Shown here: one piece after another, positions 16,464 through 24,985 of the stretch | Numbering within the stretch: position 1 is the stretch's first letter | Layout: each line of letters begins with the position of its first letter | Source of the DNA: Stutzerimonas stutzeri | GTDB lineage: Bacteria; Pseudomonadota; Gammaproteobacteria; Pseudomonadales; Pseudomonadaceae | Assembly (NCBI RefSeq): GCF_002909485.1 | Contig: NZ_PPXG01000004.1 | Coordinates: forward strand, 427,644 to 491,643 | DNA: 64,000 nt | Direction of reading: 5' to 3' | Position numbers and translations under genes: made by a program | Notes under the pieces: generated by a model | What the model saw: the letters and a program-made list of their open reading frames with translations, nothing else | The model's database searches: none | What the model was told of the DNA's origin: nothing

Positions 16464-18482
16464 ATGCCCAGGCAGGCAGAGTTGGCAAAACCGGTTTCAC
16501 TGCGTAAGCGTGATGGCCGACTGGCGGCGTTCGAAGTGGACAAGATAGAGCGCGCCATTGCGACGGCAGGAGCGGCGACCGGTGAGTTCGAAACGTCTGT
16601 AGCTCGGGCACTGGCCGAGGCTGTTCGCCTGCAGTTGGCCCATCGCTCAGCGGTCGAGGTCGAGCAGGTGCAGGATGGCGTCGAGCGCGCGCTGATGGCT
16701 GCGGGTTACTTCGATACCGCCCGTGCCTACATCGTCTATCGCGAACGTCATGCGCGGTTGCGCCGTGATCGCAAGGTGGTGGTCGATGTAGCGGCCTCGA
16801 TGAATGAGTACCTCTCCCGCGAAGACTGGCGAGTGCGCGCCAACGCCAATCAGGGCTATTCGCTGGGCGGGCTGATCCTCAACGTGTCCGGCAAGGTCAC
16901 GGCCAACTACTGGCTGGACGAGGTCTACAGCCCGGCAATTGGCACCGCGCATCGCGAGGGCGATTTGCATATCCATGATCTGGACATGCTTGCTGGCTAC
17001 TGCGCCGGCTGGTCGCTGCGCACGCTGCTCAATGAAGGTTTCAACGGCATTCCTGGGCGGGTCGAGTCCGGCCCGCCCAAACACCTCTCCAGCGCTCTGG
17101 GGCAGATGGTCAATTTCCTTGGCACGCTGCAGAACGAGTGGGCCGGCGCCCAGGCTTTCAGTAGCTTCGATACCTACCTCGCGCCGTTCGTGCGCAAGGA
17201 CAACCTTGGCTATGGCGAGATCCGCCAGGCCATCCAGGAATTCATCTACAACCTCAACGTGCCGTCGCGCTGGGGCACGCAGACACCGTTCACCAACCTG
17301 ACCTTCGACTGGGTCTGCCCCGAAGACCTGCGTGAGCAGATCCCCTATATCGGCGGTGAGGAGATGCCTTTCGCCTACGGCGATCTGCAGGCCGAGATGG
17401 AGCTGATCAACCGCGCCTATATAGAAGTGATGCAGGCTGGCGACGGCCTTGGTCGGGTGTTCACCTTTCCAATTCCTACCTACAACATCACCCACGACTT
17501 TCCCTGGGACAGCGAGAACGCCGACCGCCTGTTCGAGATGACCGCACGCTACGGGTTGCCGTACTTCCAGAACTTCCTCAACTCGGACATGCAGCCCAAC
17601 CAAGTTCGCTCGATGTGCTGCCGCCTGCAGCTGGACGTTCGCGAGCTGCTCAAGCGCGGCGGCGGATTGTTCGGTTCAGCCGAGCAGACCGGCTCGCTCG
17701 GCGTGGTGACGGTCAACTGCGCGCGGCTGGGGTATCTCTATCGCGGCGACAAGGGGGCCCTGCTGGAGCAGTTGGATGTGCTGCTGGACATGGCGCGGCA
17801 GAGCCTGGAGGTTAAACGCAAGGTCATCCAGCACCATATGGATGCCGGGCTCTACCCCTATACCAAGCGTTACCTCGGCACGCTGCGCAATCACTTCTCT
17901 ACCATCGGGGTGAACGGCTTGCACGAGATGGTGCGCAACTTCACCGACGATACCGAAGGGTTGCAGACAGCTGCCGGACGGACACTGGCGATAGAGGTGC
18001 TCGACCACGTGCGTGCGCGGCTGGTGCAGTTTCAGGAAGACACTGGGCACCTCTACAACCTCGAGGCGACGCCGGCCGAAGGCACTACCTATCGCTTCGC
18101 CAAGGAAGACCGCAAGCGCTTCCCCGACATTCTCCAGGCGGGTTCGACCGAGGCGCCGTACTACACCAACTCTTCGCAATTGCCGGTGGGTTACACCGAC
18201 GACCCCTTCGAGGCCCTGGAGCTGCAGGACGAGCTGCAGTGCAAATACACCGGCGGCACCGTGCTGCACCTGTACATGGCCGAGCAGATTTCCTCCGCCG
18301 AGGCGTGCAAGAAGCTGGTGCGCAACGCCCTGTCGCGCTACCGGCTGCCTTACCTGACGGTAACGCCGACCTTCTCGATCTGCCCGGTGCACGGTTATCT
18401 CGCCGGCGAGCACGAGTTCTGTCCGAAGTGCGATGAGGCACTGCTACGCAAGCAGCAGGCCGCCCCTGCATTGCCAGCCTGA
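16464..18482 (+). CDS. nrdD: Anaerobic ribonucleoside-triphosphate reductase NrdD, main chain without the glycyl-radical segment
   Basis: The product is 672 residues: an N-terminal ATP-cone (SLRKRDGRLAAFEVDKIERAI), then the class III reductase barrel with active-site cysteines in RSMCCRLQLD and SLGVVTVNCARLGYL. The C-terminus ends with the zinc-site region SICPVHGYL and FCPKCDEALL. The glycyl-radical motif RVxGY that should follow is missing and is encoded by the next small gene. The ATG at 16464 has GGAGG 5 bp upstream; ATGs at 16446 and 16416 are less well placed. It makes dNTPs without oxygen. Confidence 0.92.
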   Translation: MPRQAELAKPVSLRKRDGRLAAFEVDKIERAIATAGAATGEFETSVARALAEAVRLQLAHRSAVEVEQVQDGVERALMAAGYFDTARAYIVYRERHARLRRDRKVVVDVAASMNEYLSREDWRVRANANQGYSLGGLILNVSGKVTANYWLDEVYSPAIGTAHREGDLHIHDLDMLAGYCAGWSLRTLLNEGFNGIPGRVESGPPKHLSSALGQMVNFLGTLQNEWAGAQAFSSFDTYLAPFVRKDNLGYGEIRQAIQEFIYNLNVPSRWGTQTPFTNLTFDWVCPEDLREQIPYIGGEEMPFAYGDLQAEMELINRAYIEVMQAGDGLGRVFTFPIPTYNITHDFPWDSENADRLFEMTARYGLPYFQNFLNSDMQPNQVRSMCCRLQLDVRELLKRGGGLFGSAEQTGSLGVVTVNCARLGYLYRGDKGALLEQLDVLLDMARQSLEVKRKVIQHHMDAGLYPYTKRYLGTLRNHFSTIGVNGLHEMVRNFTDDTEGLQTAAGRTLAIEVLDHVRARLVQFQEDTGHLYNLEATPAEGTTYRFAKEDRKRFPDILQAGSTEAPYYTNSSQLPVGYTDDPFEALELQDELQCKYTGGTVLHLYMAEQISSAEACKKLVRNALSRYRLPYLTVTPTFSICPVHGYLAGEHEFCPKCDEALLRKQQAAPALPA

Positions 18483-18556
18483 GCTGCGACCCCATGTCCC
18501 GCCGTTCCTTCAGGTGCGGCGCTGCATACTCAACACCTAGTGAAAGGAGAGTCACC

Positions 18557-18712
18557 ATGAACCAAACCAGCCAGCTGCCCCAGGACCAACGCCAACGTTG
18601 CGAAGTCTGGACCCGCGTGATGGGCTATCACCGCCCGGTTACCGCGTTCAATCCGGGCAAGCAGTCCGAGCACCGCGAGCGCCTGCATTTCACCGAAGCG
18701 GCGGCGCGGTGA
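18557..18712 (+). CDS. Separate glycyl-radical segment of anaerobic ribonucleotide reductase
   Basis: The product is 51 residues. RCEVWTRVMGYHRP at about 14-27 matches the glycyl-radical loop (RVxGY) that normally forms the extreme C-terminus of NrdD; the radical glycine would be Gly23. GKQSEHRER follows, also typical of NrdD tails. It has its own AAAGGAGA ribosome site 6 bp before the ATG and lies 74 bp after the nrdD stop, so it is a real gene and not a simple frameshift. Its stop overlaps the GTG of nrdG. It should complement NrdD in trans and be the substrate of NrdG. Confidence 0.8.
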   Translation: MNQTSQLPQDQRQRCEVWTRVMGYHRPVTAFNPGKQSEHRERLHFTEAAAR

Positions 18713-19396
18713 TACGAGTCGGGGGGCTGGTCCCCCTGACCACGCTGGATTTCCCCGATCATCTAGCCTGCGTGCTGTTCTGCCAGGGTTGCGGCTGGCG
18801 CTGTCGCTACTGCCACAACCCGCAGCTGATTCCCGCCTGTGGCAGTGAGGAAAAGCCCTGGTCGGAGATTCTTGCCTTCCTCGAACAGCGCGTCGGCCTG
18901 CTCGAGGCAGTGGTGTTCAGCGGTGGCGAGCCGACCCTGCAGACCGCGCTGCCCGAGGCGATCGCCCAGGTGCGGGCGTTGGGCTACAAGGTTGGCGCTG
19001 CACAGCGCCGGCATCAAGCCGAAGCTGTTCGCCAACATCCTGCCGCTGGTGGATTGGGTCGGTTTCGACATCAAGGCACTGCCCGAGCACAGCACGGTGA
19101 TCACCGGTGTGGACGGTAGCGGCAAGGCCAACTGGAAGAGCCTCGAGCACTTGTTGGAAAGTGGCGTCGAGCATGAATGCCGGACCACCGTGCACTGGCA
19201 GCTGTTTGACGCCGATACGTTGTGGGACATGGCCCAGCGCCTGCGCCGACTAGGTGTCGAACGCTTCGCCGTGCAGTGCGTACGCACCGCGCGGATGCTC
19301 GACGAAAGCCTCGCCGATAGCCGCGCCCCCTACGACCAGCAGCGCTTGTGGGAGCGCATGGATCGGCTGTTTCCTTCATTCGTGTTGCGTGGCTAG
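18709..19396 (+). pseudogene. nrdG: nrdG, anaerobic reductase activating radical-SAM protein, frameshifted
   Basis: The first part reads MIRVGGLVPLTTLDFP with the radical-SAM motif CGWRCRYCHNPQ and FSGGEPTLQ, typical of NrdG, from a GTG start that overlaps the preceding stop (GTGA). After GYKVG the frame is lost. The next frame continues LHSAGIKPKLF through WVGFDIKALP to the end FPSFVLRG at 19396. One extra base near 18994-18998 (GTTGGCGCTG) explains it. The full product would be about 228 residues. It is either a true mutation or a sequencing error. Confidence 0.85.
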
Positions 19397-19448
19397 CGAG
19401 GGTGGCGAGCACCTTTCCACGCGCTGCCTGCGCGCTAGGCTTGGCTCT

Positions 19449-19515
19449 GTAGGGTGGGCTTTAGCCCACCGTGCAGGGCGTTGAAGGGATTCTGGTGGGC
19501 TGAAGCCCACCCTGC
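19449..19515. repeat. REP inverted pair
   Basis: GTAGGGTGGGCTTTAGCCCACC (19449-19470) and GGTGGGCTGAAGCCCACC (19494-19511) face each other between the convergent nrdG and ftrD genes. Confidence 0.8.
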
Positions 19516-19573
19516 GCCTGCCGGTGCTGCAGTCCCATCTGGAATGTGCTCTAGCCCAACATGTTCAGGCGAC

Positions 19574-20947
19574 TCACCAGCCCCAGAACTGCAACCACCA
19601 GCCATAGCCCACCAGCGCGCAGCCGGCGTTGACGCAGGCGAACGCCAACAGTCGGCGCAGGCCGTTGCCGCCGTGACGACTGATCACGTTCCAGGCCAGG
19701 TACAGGCTCCAGAGCACCGCACCGATCAGCAGCGCGGCGCGTGCCGGCTGTGCCCAGGCCAGCAGGAAGCCTTCGTAGCGCAGCAGCTTCACCGTCGTGG
19801 CGGACAGGCCGAGGAACAACCCGGCGCCGCCCAGCGGCACCAGCGCCAGTGCCAGGTGCTGGAACACATTGTCGCCACGGCGCATTACGCGCACGGCGGC
19901 GCGTAGCAGTAGCCACAACGCGCCGCCGACGAGCAGCGAGGCGCCAAAGATATAGGTGAGGATCGCCGCGCCATCGAGCCAGGTGAAGGCATCGTTGGCC
20001 TGCGGGTAGTGGGTCAGCAGCCACCAGGGCGCATTGGCTTCCAGCGGCCAGAAGATGTCGCGATCCACCAGCCATTCCGCCGCCGCTTGCTTGAGGGCGA
20101 TAAACCAGGGGCTGACCGTCCACTGGAAGGCGCCCATGGCCAGGCCGATCATGCCGAACAGCAGCAGGGTGCTGTCCCAGTGATCGCCTTGTTGCTGACC
20201 GCCGACGATGAGGATTTCCGAGTTCGGCGAGCGGGCGCTCAGTTGCACTGCGCCGCGCTGGCTGCTGCAGCGACCGCAGGCGTGGCAATCGGCGTTGCCC
20301 TGCATGCGCCGGATGTCGATCAGTGGCGCGCAGTTGGGCGTTGGCAGGTGCGGTTCGCGGTTCTCCAGCCAGCGCTGTTCGTCGACCTTGTAATGCACCG
20401 GTGCCAGCCGGGCGAGCAAGGCGAATACGCCGCTGACCGGGCAAAGATGGCGGCACCAGACGCGTTTACCGCGTCCGTAGAGAAAGCCCGCCAGCATCGC
20501 CGCGACGGTGGAGCCACCGAGGATCAGCAGCGCCGCCTGAGCATAGTCATAGACGCTGATCAGCTGGCCGTAGACGGTGGTGAGGATGAAGGCGATGGTC
20601 GGCCAGCCGCTCCAGCGGACCCAGCGAGGCGTGCGTTTGTTCAGCCCGCGCCAGCTGATCCATTCGCTGAGCGAGCCTTCGGGGCAGAGCACACCGCACC
20701 ACAGGCGGCCGAAGAAGATCATCGACAGCAACACGAACGGCCACCACAGGCCCCAGAAGATGAACTGCGCCAGTACTGTCAGGTTGTCGAGCATGCCGGC
20801 CTGGGCTGGCGGCAGATCGAGAACGGCGGGGATCACCAGCAACGTCAGGTAGAAGCCCACCACCAGCCACTGCAGCGTGCGAATGGCCTTCGCATGCTGG
20901 CGCAACAGGTCACCGAGTCGCGCCAGCCACGGCGCCTGGGTGATCAT
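19574..20947 (-). CDS. ftrD: FtrD-like membrane polyferredoxin of ferrous-iron uptake
   Basis: The product is 457 residues. Several transmembrane helices surround cysteine motifs of the NapH/CcoG type: RLWCGVLCPEG, WCRHLCPVSG and CHACGRCSS. In FtrABCD systems this protein is thought to recycle electrons for the permease-oxidase cycle. The ATG at 20947 overlaps the ftrC stop (ATGA) and is preferred over an extension to 21010. It is the last gene of the four-gene operon. Confidence 0.85.
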   Translation of the reverse strand: MITQAPWLARLGDLLRQHAKAIRTLQWLVVGFYLTLLVIPAVLDLPPAQAGMLDNLTVLAQFIFWGLWWPFVLLSMIFFGRLWCGVLCPEGSLSEWISWRGLNKRTPRWVRWSGWPTIAFILTTVYGQLISVYDYAQAALLILGGSTVAAMLAGFLYGRGKRVWCRHLCPVSGVFALLARLAPVHYKVDEQRWLENREPHLPTPNCAPLIDIRRMQGNADCHACGRCSSQRGAVQLSARSPNSEILIVGGQQQGDHWDSTLLLFGMIGLAMGAFQWTVSPWFIALKQAAAEWLVDRDIFWPLEANAPWWLLTHYPQANDAFTWLDGAAILTYIFGASLLVGGALWLLLRAAVRVMRRGDNVFQHLALALVPLGGAGLFLGLSATTVKLLRYEGFLLAWAQPARAALLIGAVLWSLYLAWNVISRHGGNGLRRLLAFACVNAGCALVGYGWWLQFWGW

Positions 20948-21801
20948 GCCGGCCTCGCAGTGAGCTGCACCTGCGCCCGGGGTTTGAGCCAGGCCCATGC
21001 GGCAAGCCAATACAGTCCCAGAATCACCACGGCTGCCAGCGAGGGCATCGCGCGATAGCCAGTGAGGCCGGCGATGGTGCCGCCCAGGGTGCCGCCGTCA
21101 TCCAGCAGCGCCGAGGTGTCCCAGAGCGGATCGCCGAACACGGTGTAGAGCACTTCCGGTACGTCCATGCCCATCAGCTGGCCGCTGAAACGGTCCAGCG
21201 CGGCCATCAGCAACGCGCCGCCGAGCAGCAGCAACATCACTTCGCTGACCTGGAAGAAGCGGCGCCAGCTGAAGTAGCGACTACCGGCCTGCAGGGCTGC
21301 ATAACTGAGCAGGGCGAGCACGAAACCGAGCACGCCGCCGATGACGAAGCGGGTGAGGTCCGTACCCGCCTGCTGGTTACCGATGCCGTAGAGGAATACC
21401 ACCGTCTCGCTGCCTTCGCGGCCGACGGCGAGCATGGCCAGCAAGAGCAGGCCGAAGCCGCTGCCCTGGCTGAGCTTCTCCGCGGCGCTGTTCTGCAGGC
21501 TGGTCTTTAGCGTGCGGCCATGCTGATGCATCCAGCCGACCATGTGCAGGATCAGCAGGCTGGCTACCAGCAGCATCGCGCACTGGAACCATTCGCCACC
21601 GCTGCCAGCCAGCCAGTCACCGGCCTGCAATACGCCCCAGCCCAGCGCAGCGGCCAGACCGAGACCGGCGGCGACACCGGCCCAGAGCATGCGCAACGCA
21701 TTGCCTGCGCCTGGTTGCTGGCGCAGCCAGGCATGCAGGATGCCGATGACCAGCAGGGCCTCGACGCTTTCGCGCCAGACGATGAACATGGATTGGCCCA
21801 T
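20944..21801 (-). CDS. ftrC: FTR1-family iron permease (FtrC)
   Basis: The product is 285 residues with seven predicted helices. The two REXXE iron-binding motifs of FTR1/EfeU permeases are RESVE near residue 10 and REGSE near residue 130. It moves iron across the inner membrane. Its stop overlaps the ftrD start and it begins 22 bp after ftrB. Confidence 0.9.
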   Translation of the reverse strand: MGQSMFIVWRESVEALLVIGILHAWLRQQPGAGNALRMLWAGVAAGLGLAAALGWGVLQAGDWLAGSGGEWFQCAMLLVASLLILHMVGWMHQHGRTLKTSLQNSAAEKLSQGSGFGLLLLAMLAVGREGSETVVFLYGIGNQQAGTDLTRFVIGGVLGFVLALLSYAALQAGSRYFSWRRFFQVSEVMLLLLGGALLMAALDRFSGQLMGMDVPEVLYTVFGDPLWDTSALLDDGGTLGGTIAGLTGYRAMPSLAAVVILGLYWLAAWAWLKPRAQVQLTARPA

Positions 21802-21823
21802 GGGACTCTCCTCAGAAAAGCAA

Positions 21824-22165
21824 CTACTTGGCGATGATCTCGCCTTCGGGAAGATCCATATGGAATTCGTCGAAGAACGGATAGCGACCCGGCTTCAGCG
21901 GGTGGATCACGACGAACGAGGTCACGCCGGGCGACAGCACCTTCTCGACGCGCAGCGGCGTGCTTTCGAACTCCGTCGGCCCGCTGCCGGCGTTGTGCAC
22001 GATGATCTTGAAGCGCTGACGGGCCGGCACCTCAATGGTCGCAGGCTCGAAGTGGCCGTCACGGATGGTCAGCTCGTACGTCGGCAGCGCTGCCTGAGCC
22101 GGGCCGGCAAGCCCGACGAGCAGCGGCAGCACGCCGAGCAGTAATTGCCCGGCGCGACGCATCAA
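21824..22165 (-). CDS. ftrB: Cupredoxin-like periplasmic protein (FtrB)
   Basis: The product is 113 residues with a signal peptide (about 1-25, ending AQA) and a cupredoxin fold. The segment KIIVHNAGSGPTEFES and the HPLKPGRYPFFDEFH end resemble the cupredoxins paired with P19 and FTR1. It is proposed to oxidise Fe(II) before transport. The ATG overlaps the ftrA stop by 4 bp. Confidence 0.82.
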   Translation of the reverse strand: MMRRAGQLLLGVLPLLVGLAGPAQAALPTYELTIRDGHFEPATIEVPARQRFKIIVHNAGSGPTEFESTPLRVEKVLSPGVTSFVVIHPLKPGRYPFFDEFHMDLPEGEIIAK

Positions 22166-22695
22166 TAGCCTCCTTTCTTGCCGATGCCGGCGTAGGTGAA
22201 CTCGTAGTTCAGCTCACAGCCTTCGAACCAGGGCGCGACCCCGGTTTCCTTGTCGGTGTGGCGGCCGAACATGTTGTGTCCGGAGCCTGGCGGCAGGATC
22301 TTGAACGTCAGCTGGTACTTGCCGGGGCCGAGCAGCTTGACGTTGTCGCCATAGTGCGGTCCGTCGTTGGCCACCATGGGGTGGAAGTCGCCCTCGACGA
22401 CTTCGTCGGAGCCCTTCTTGCGTAGCGTGTAATGGATGCTCAGGTAAGGGACGAAGCTGCCTTCCTGCCAGCCGTTGCGGTTGTCTTCGGTGGCGCTTAC
22501 ATCGGCCTCCAGATGCACGTCCGACTCGGCGGCGGCGCGCATCATGCCCGGCGGGTCCATCTCGATCGGCTGCAGATACACCGCGCCGACCTCCATGCCG
22601 CCGCACTGCTGCGGTTCGCCAATCGGATATTCCTTCGCCTGGGCGAGTGGGGTGAGCAGCAAAGACGTGATGGCCAGAGCGGCGGGGATGCGCAT
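22162..22695 (-). CDS. ftrA: P19-like periplasmic iron-binding protein (FtrA)
   Basis: The product is 177 residues with a signal peptide (about 1-20) and the P19/Tpd fold. The signature stretches are CGGMEVGAVYLQPIEMDPP and SDVHLEADVSA, containing the Cu/Fe ligands, then GHNMFGRHTDKETG. It is the first gene of the operon and captures periplasmic iron for FtrC. Confidence 0.88.
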   Translation of the reverse strand: MRIPAALAITSLLLTPLAQAKEYPIGEPQQCGGMEVGAVYLQPIEMDPPGMMRAAAESDVHLEADVSATEDNRNGWQEGSFVPYLSIHYTLRKKGSDEVVEGDFHPMVANDGPHYGDNVKLLGPGKYQLTFKILPPGSGHNMFGRHTDKETGVAPWFEGCELNYEFTYAGIGKKGGY

Positions 22696-22753
22696 TGGGG
22701 AGCCTCCGGAAAGCAGAAAAAAGGACGGAGCTAAGATTGCACTTGCGCCTCCG

Positions 22754-22772
22754 AATGATAATGATTCGCGTC
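22754..22772 (-). promoter_or_regulatory. Fur-like box upstream of ftrA
   Basis: GAATGATAATGATTCGCGT resembles the Fur consensus built of NATWAT hexamers; the core AATGATAATGATT fits well. It lies 59 bp before the ftrA start, so iron repression is likely. Confidence 0.7.
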
Positions 22773-22970
22773 AATTTCCCAAGAAATATTTTGTTACCGG
22801 TGAGTGTATGCAAGCCTGTATGGCGCTACAGCCGGCTGGTCGCGGGCGCTGGCGCCGAACTGCGACCAGTCGTCACAGCGATCGTCGCTGCCGATGCGTG
22901 AGGGGCGTCAAAGCGAACCTGCGGCGAGCGAATCCTCTAACATGGTGCACCTTTTGTATCCGGGGACTTC

Positions 22971-24395
22971 ATGCAACCGCCCGTATCACTCGACGCGCGT
23001 ACCGCACGCATCCTGCCGTGGCTGGTCGCCATCGCGTTCTTCATGCAGACGCTCGACGGCACCATTCTCAATACCGCGCTGCCGGCAATGGCGCGCGATC
23101 TGGCGGAGAATCCACTGCGCATGCAGGGGGTGGTGATCGCGTACATGCTCACGGTGGCGCTGCTGATTCCGGCGTCCGGCTGGATCGCCGATCGCTTCGG
23201 CAGCCGGCGTATCTTCGTTACCGCCATCATGCTGTTCTCGGTGGGCTCGTTGTTCTGTGCGCTGTCCACCACGTTCAACCAGCTGGTGGCCTCCCGCGTG
23301 CTGCAGGCGCTGGGTGGGGCGCTGATGCTGCCGGTGGGGCGGTTGGTGGTGTTACGCGCGTTTCCGCGCAGTGAGTTCGTGCGGATCATGGCGTTCATCG
23401 CACTGCCCGGGCTGGTCGGGCCGTTGCTTGGGCCGACCTTGGGCGGCTGGCTGGTGGAATATGCCTCCTGGCACTGGATCTTCCTGATCAATCTGCCGGT
23501 GGGGGTGGTCGGCTGTATAGCCGCGCTGCGCTTCATGCCTGATCTAAAGGGCGCCGAGCGGGTGCGCTTCGATACGCTGGGCTTCGTGCTGTTCGGCGCA
23601 GCGATGGTGCTGGTCACCATCGCCCTGGAGGGGCTCGGCCATATGCACATGTCACACGCCCGCGTGATGCTGCTGCTGTTCGCTGGCGCGGCGTGCATGG
23701 CGGCTTACTGGTTACGCGCGGGGCGCATCGACGCGCCGCTGTTCAGTCCCAAGCTGTTCCATACGCGCAGCTTTGCCGTTGGTATCTTCGGCAACCTGTT
23801 CGCCCGCCTGGGTGGTGGTGCGCTGCCGTTCCTGCTGCCGCTGCTGCTGCAGGTGGCGCTGGGCTATTCGCCGGCGCAGGCCGGAATGAGCATGATTCCG
23901 CTGGCCTTGGGTGCGATGGCGGTCAAATTCCTGGCCAAGCCGATCATCGACCGCCTCGGTTATCGCCGTCTGCTGATCGGCAACACCCTTCTGCTTGGCT
24001 GCCTGATCGCCAGCCTGGCGACCATCGATACGCAGACGCCGACCTGGCTGCTGCTGGTGCACCTTGGGCTGATTGGCATGGTCAACTCCATGCAGTTCAC
24101 CGCGATGAACACCGTTACCCTGGTCGGCCTCAGCCATGCCGATGCCAGCAGCGGCAACAGCCTGTTGTCGGTGGTGGTGCAGTTGTCGATGAGCCTTGGT
24201 GTCGCCACTGCCGGAGCCCTGCTCGGTGGCTTCACCGTGGATGACGCCCAAGGCAGCGAAGTGCTGCATGCATTCCAGCTGACCTTCCTCTGCGTCGGGG
24301 GCATGGCAATGTTGGCCGCCGCGCTGTTCCTGCAACTGGAGCATCGCGACCCTGGCCATGACGATGTGCGGCGACCGGTGGACGTCGGCGAGTAA
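22971..24395 (+). CDS. mdtD: MFS multidrug exporter, DHA2 (14-helix) type, MdtD-like
   Basis: The product is 474 residues and very hydrophobic. FMQTLDGTILNTALPAM in the first helix is motif D1 of DHA2 drug:H+ antiporters and DRFGSRRIF is the loop 2-3 motif A. It resembles MdtD. It exports unknown toxic compounds across the inner membrane. It is monocistronic and divergent from ftrA. Confidence 0.85.
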   Translation: MQPPVSLDARTARILPWLVAIAFFMQTLDGTILNTALPAMARDLAENPLRMQGVVIAYMLTVALLIPASGWIADRFGSRRIFVTAIMLFSVGSLFCALSTTFNQLVASRVLQALGGALMLPVGRLVVLRAFPRSEFVRIMAFIALPGLVGPLLGPTLGGWLVEYASWHWIFLINLPVGVVGCIAALRFMPDLKGAERVRFDTLGFVLFGAAMVLVTIALEGLGHMHMSHARVMLLLFAGAACMAAYWLRAGRIDAPLFSPKLFHTRSFAVGIFGNLFARLGGGALPFLLPLLLQVALGYSPAQAGMSMIPLALGAMAVKFLAKPIIDRLGYRRLLIGNTLLLGCLIASLATIDTQTPTWLLLVHLGLIGMVNSMQFTAMNTVTLVGLSHADASSGNSLLSVVVQLSMSLGVATAGALLGGFTVDDAQGSEVLHAFQLTFLCVGGMAMLAAALFLQLEHRDPGHDDVRRPVDVGE

Positions 24396-24627
24396 TCCTC
24401 TGACGGCCTGTAAGAAATCACGACAGGTCGTTGCAATGGCGCTGCGTCATGCTGGCACATCGCTGGGCGGCGTGCGTGGTACGTGGCCATCCTTTGCGAT
24501 CTGATGGCGGCAATGACCTGCTGCAATTCTTTACCTGTGCAAGTAAACATTATCGACCTGTCGCCATAAGCTACATATCGTTAGGTCTCTGGAAGCGGCA
24601 CTGCGCCGCAATCAAAGGAGCGAAACG

Positions 24628-24888
24628 ATGAGTGCAATGAGCCTCGCCTGGCTGTTGATCGGCACCTCGCTGTGCAGCGTGATGGTGCTACTGGTATTGC
24701 TCTGGTTGCTATGGATGGGGCGGCAAAGCCAGTGCCGTGAGCTGACGGTATTGCGCGAGCTGTTGGATGGCCTCGGCCAGGTGATCGTGCGCCTGGAGCA
24801 GGACAAGGCTGAACTGACTTCGGGGCTACGGGCGGAAAAAGCCCATGTCGCCCAGCTACGCCGTCAGCTGGAACTGTTGCGCAGTTAA
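24628..24888 (+). CDS. Small membrane-anchored coiled-coil protein, unknown
   Basis: The product is 86 residues: one transmembrane helix (about 7-31) and then a charged coiled coil (about 40-83) rich in leucine, glutamate and arginine. An AAAGGAG ribosome site lies 7 bp upstream. It stands alone between mdtD and edd; the preceding 230 bp (24396-24627) hold nothing I can name. Function unknown. Confidence 0.65.
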   Translation: MSAMSLAWLLIGTSLCSVMVLLVLLWLLWMGRQSQCRELTVLRELLDGLGQVIVRLEQDKAELTSGLRAEKAHVAQLRRQLELLRS

Positions 24889-24954
24889 TTGTTTGTTGTT
24901 TAAACAAACATATTTCTTCGAATGTGCCTGATTCACCGTTATGATCCCGACCTA

Positions 24955-24973
24955 TTGTTTATAAAAACTACAA
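24955..24973 (+). promoter_or_regulatory. Candidate HexR operator before edd
   Basis: TTGTTTATAAAAACTACAA lies just before the edd ribosome site. It shares its layout (TTGTTT.TA...ACTACA) with a site upstream of zwf at 28809. The spacing between TTGT and ACAA is longer than the published N7-8, so the assignment to HexR is by similarity of the two promoters and the hexR gene nearby. Confidence 0.5.
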
Positions 24974-24985
24974 ATAGGAGGTTTC

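Noticed and set aside
18990..19010. Programmed ribosomal frameshifting in nrdG
   Set aside because: No slippery heptamer, stop codon near the shift or following pseudoknot is evident; a one-base insertion or read error is simpler.
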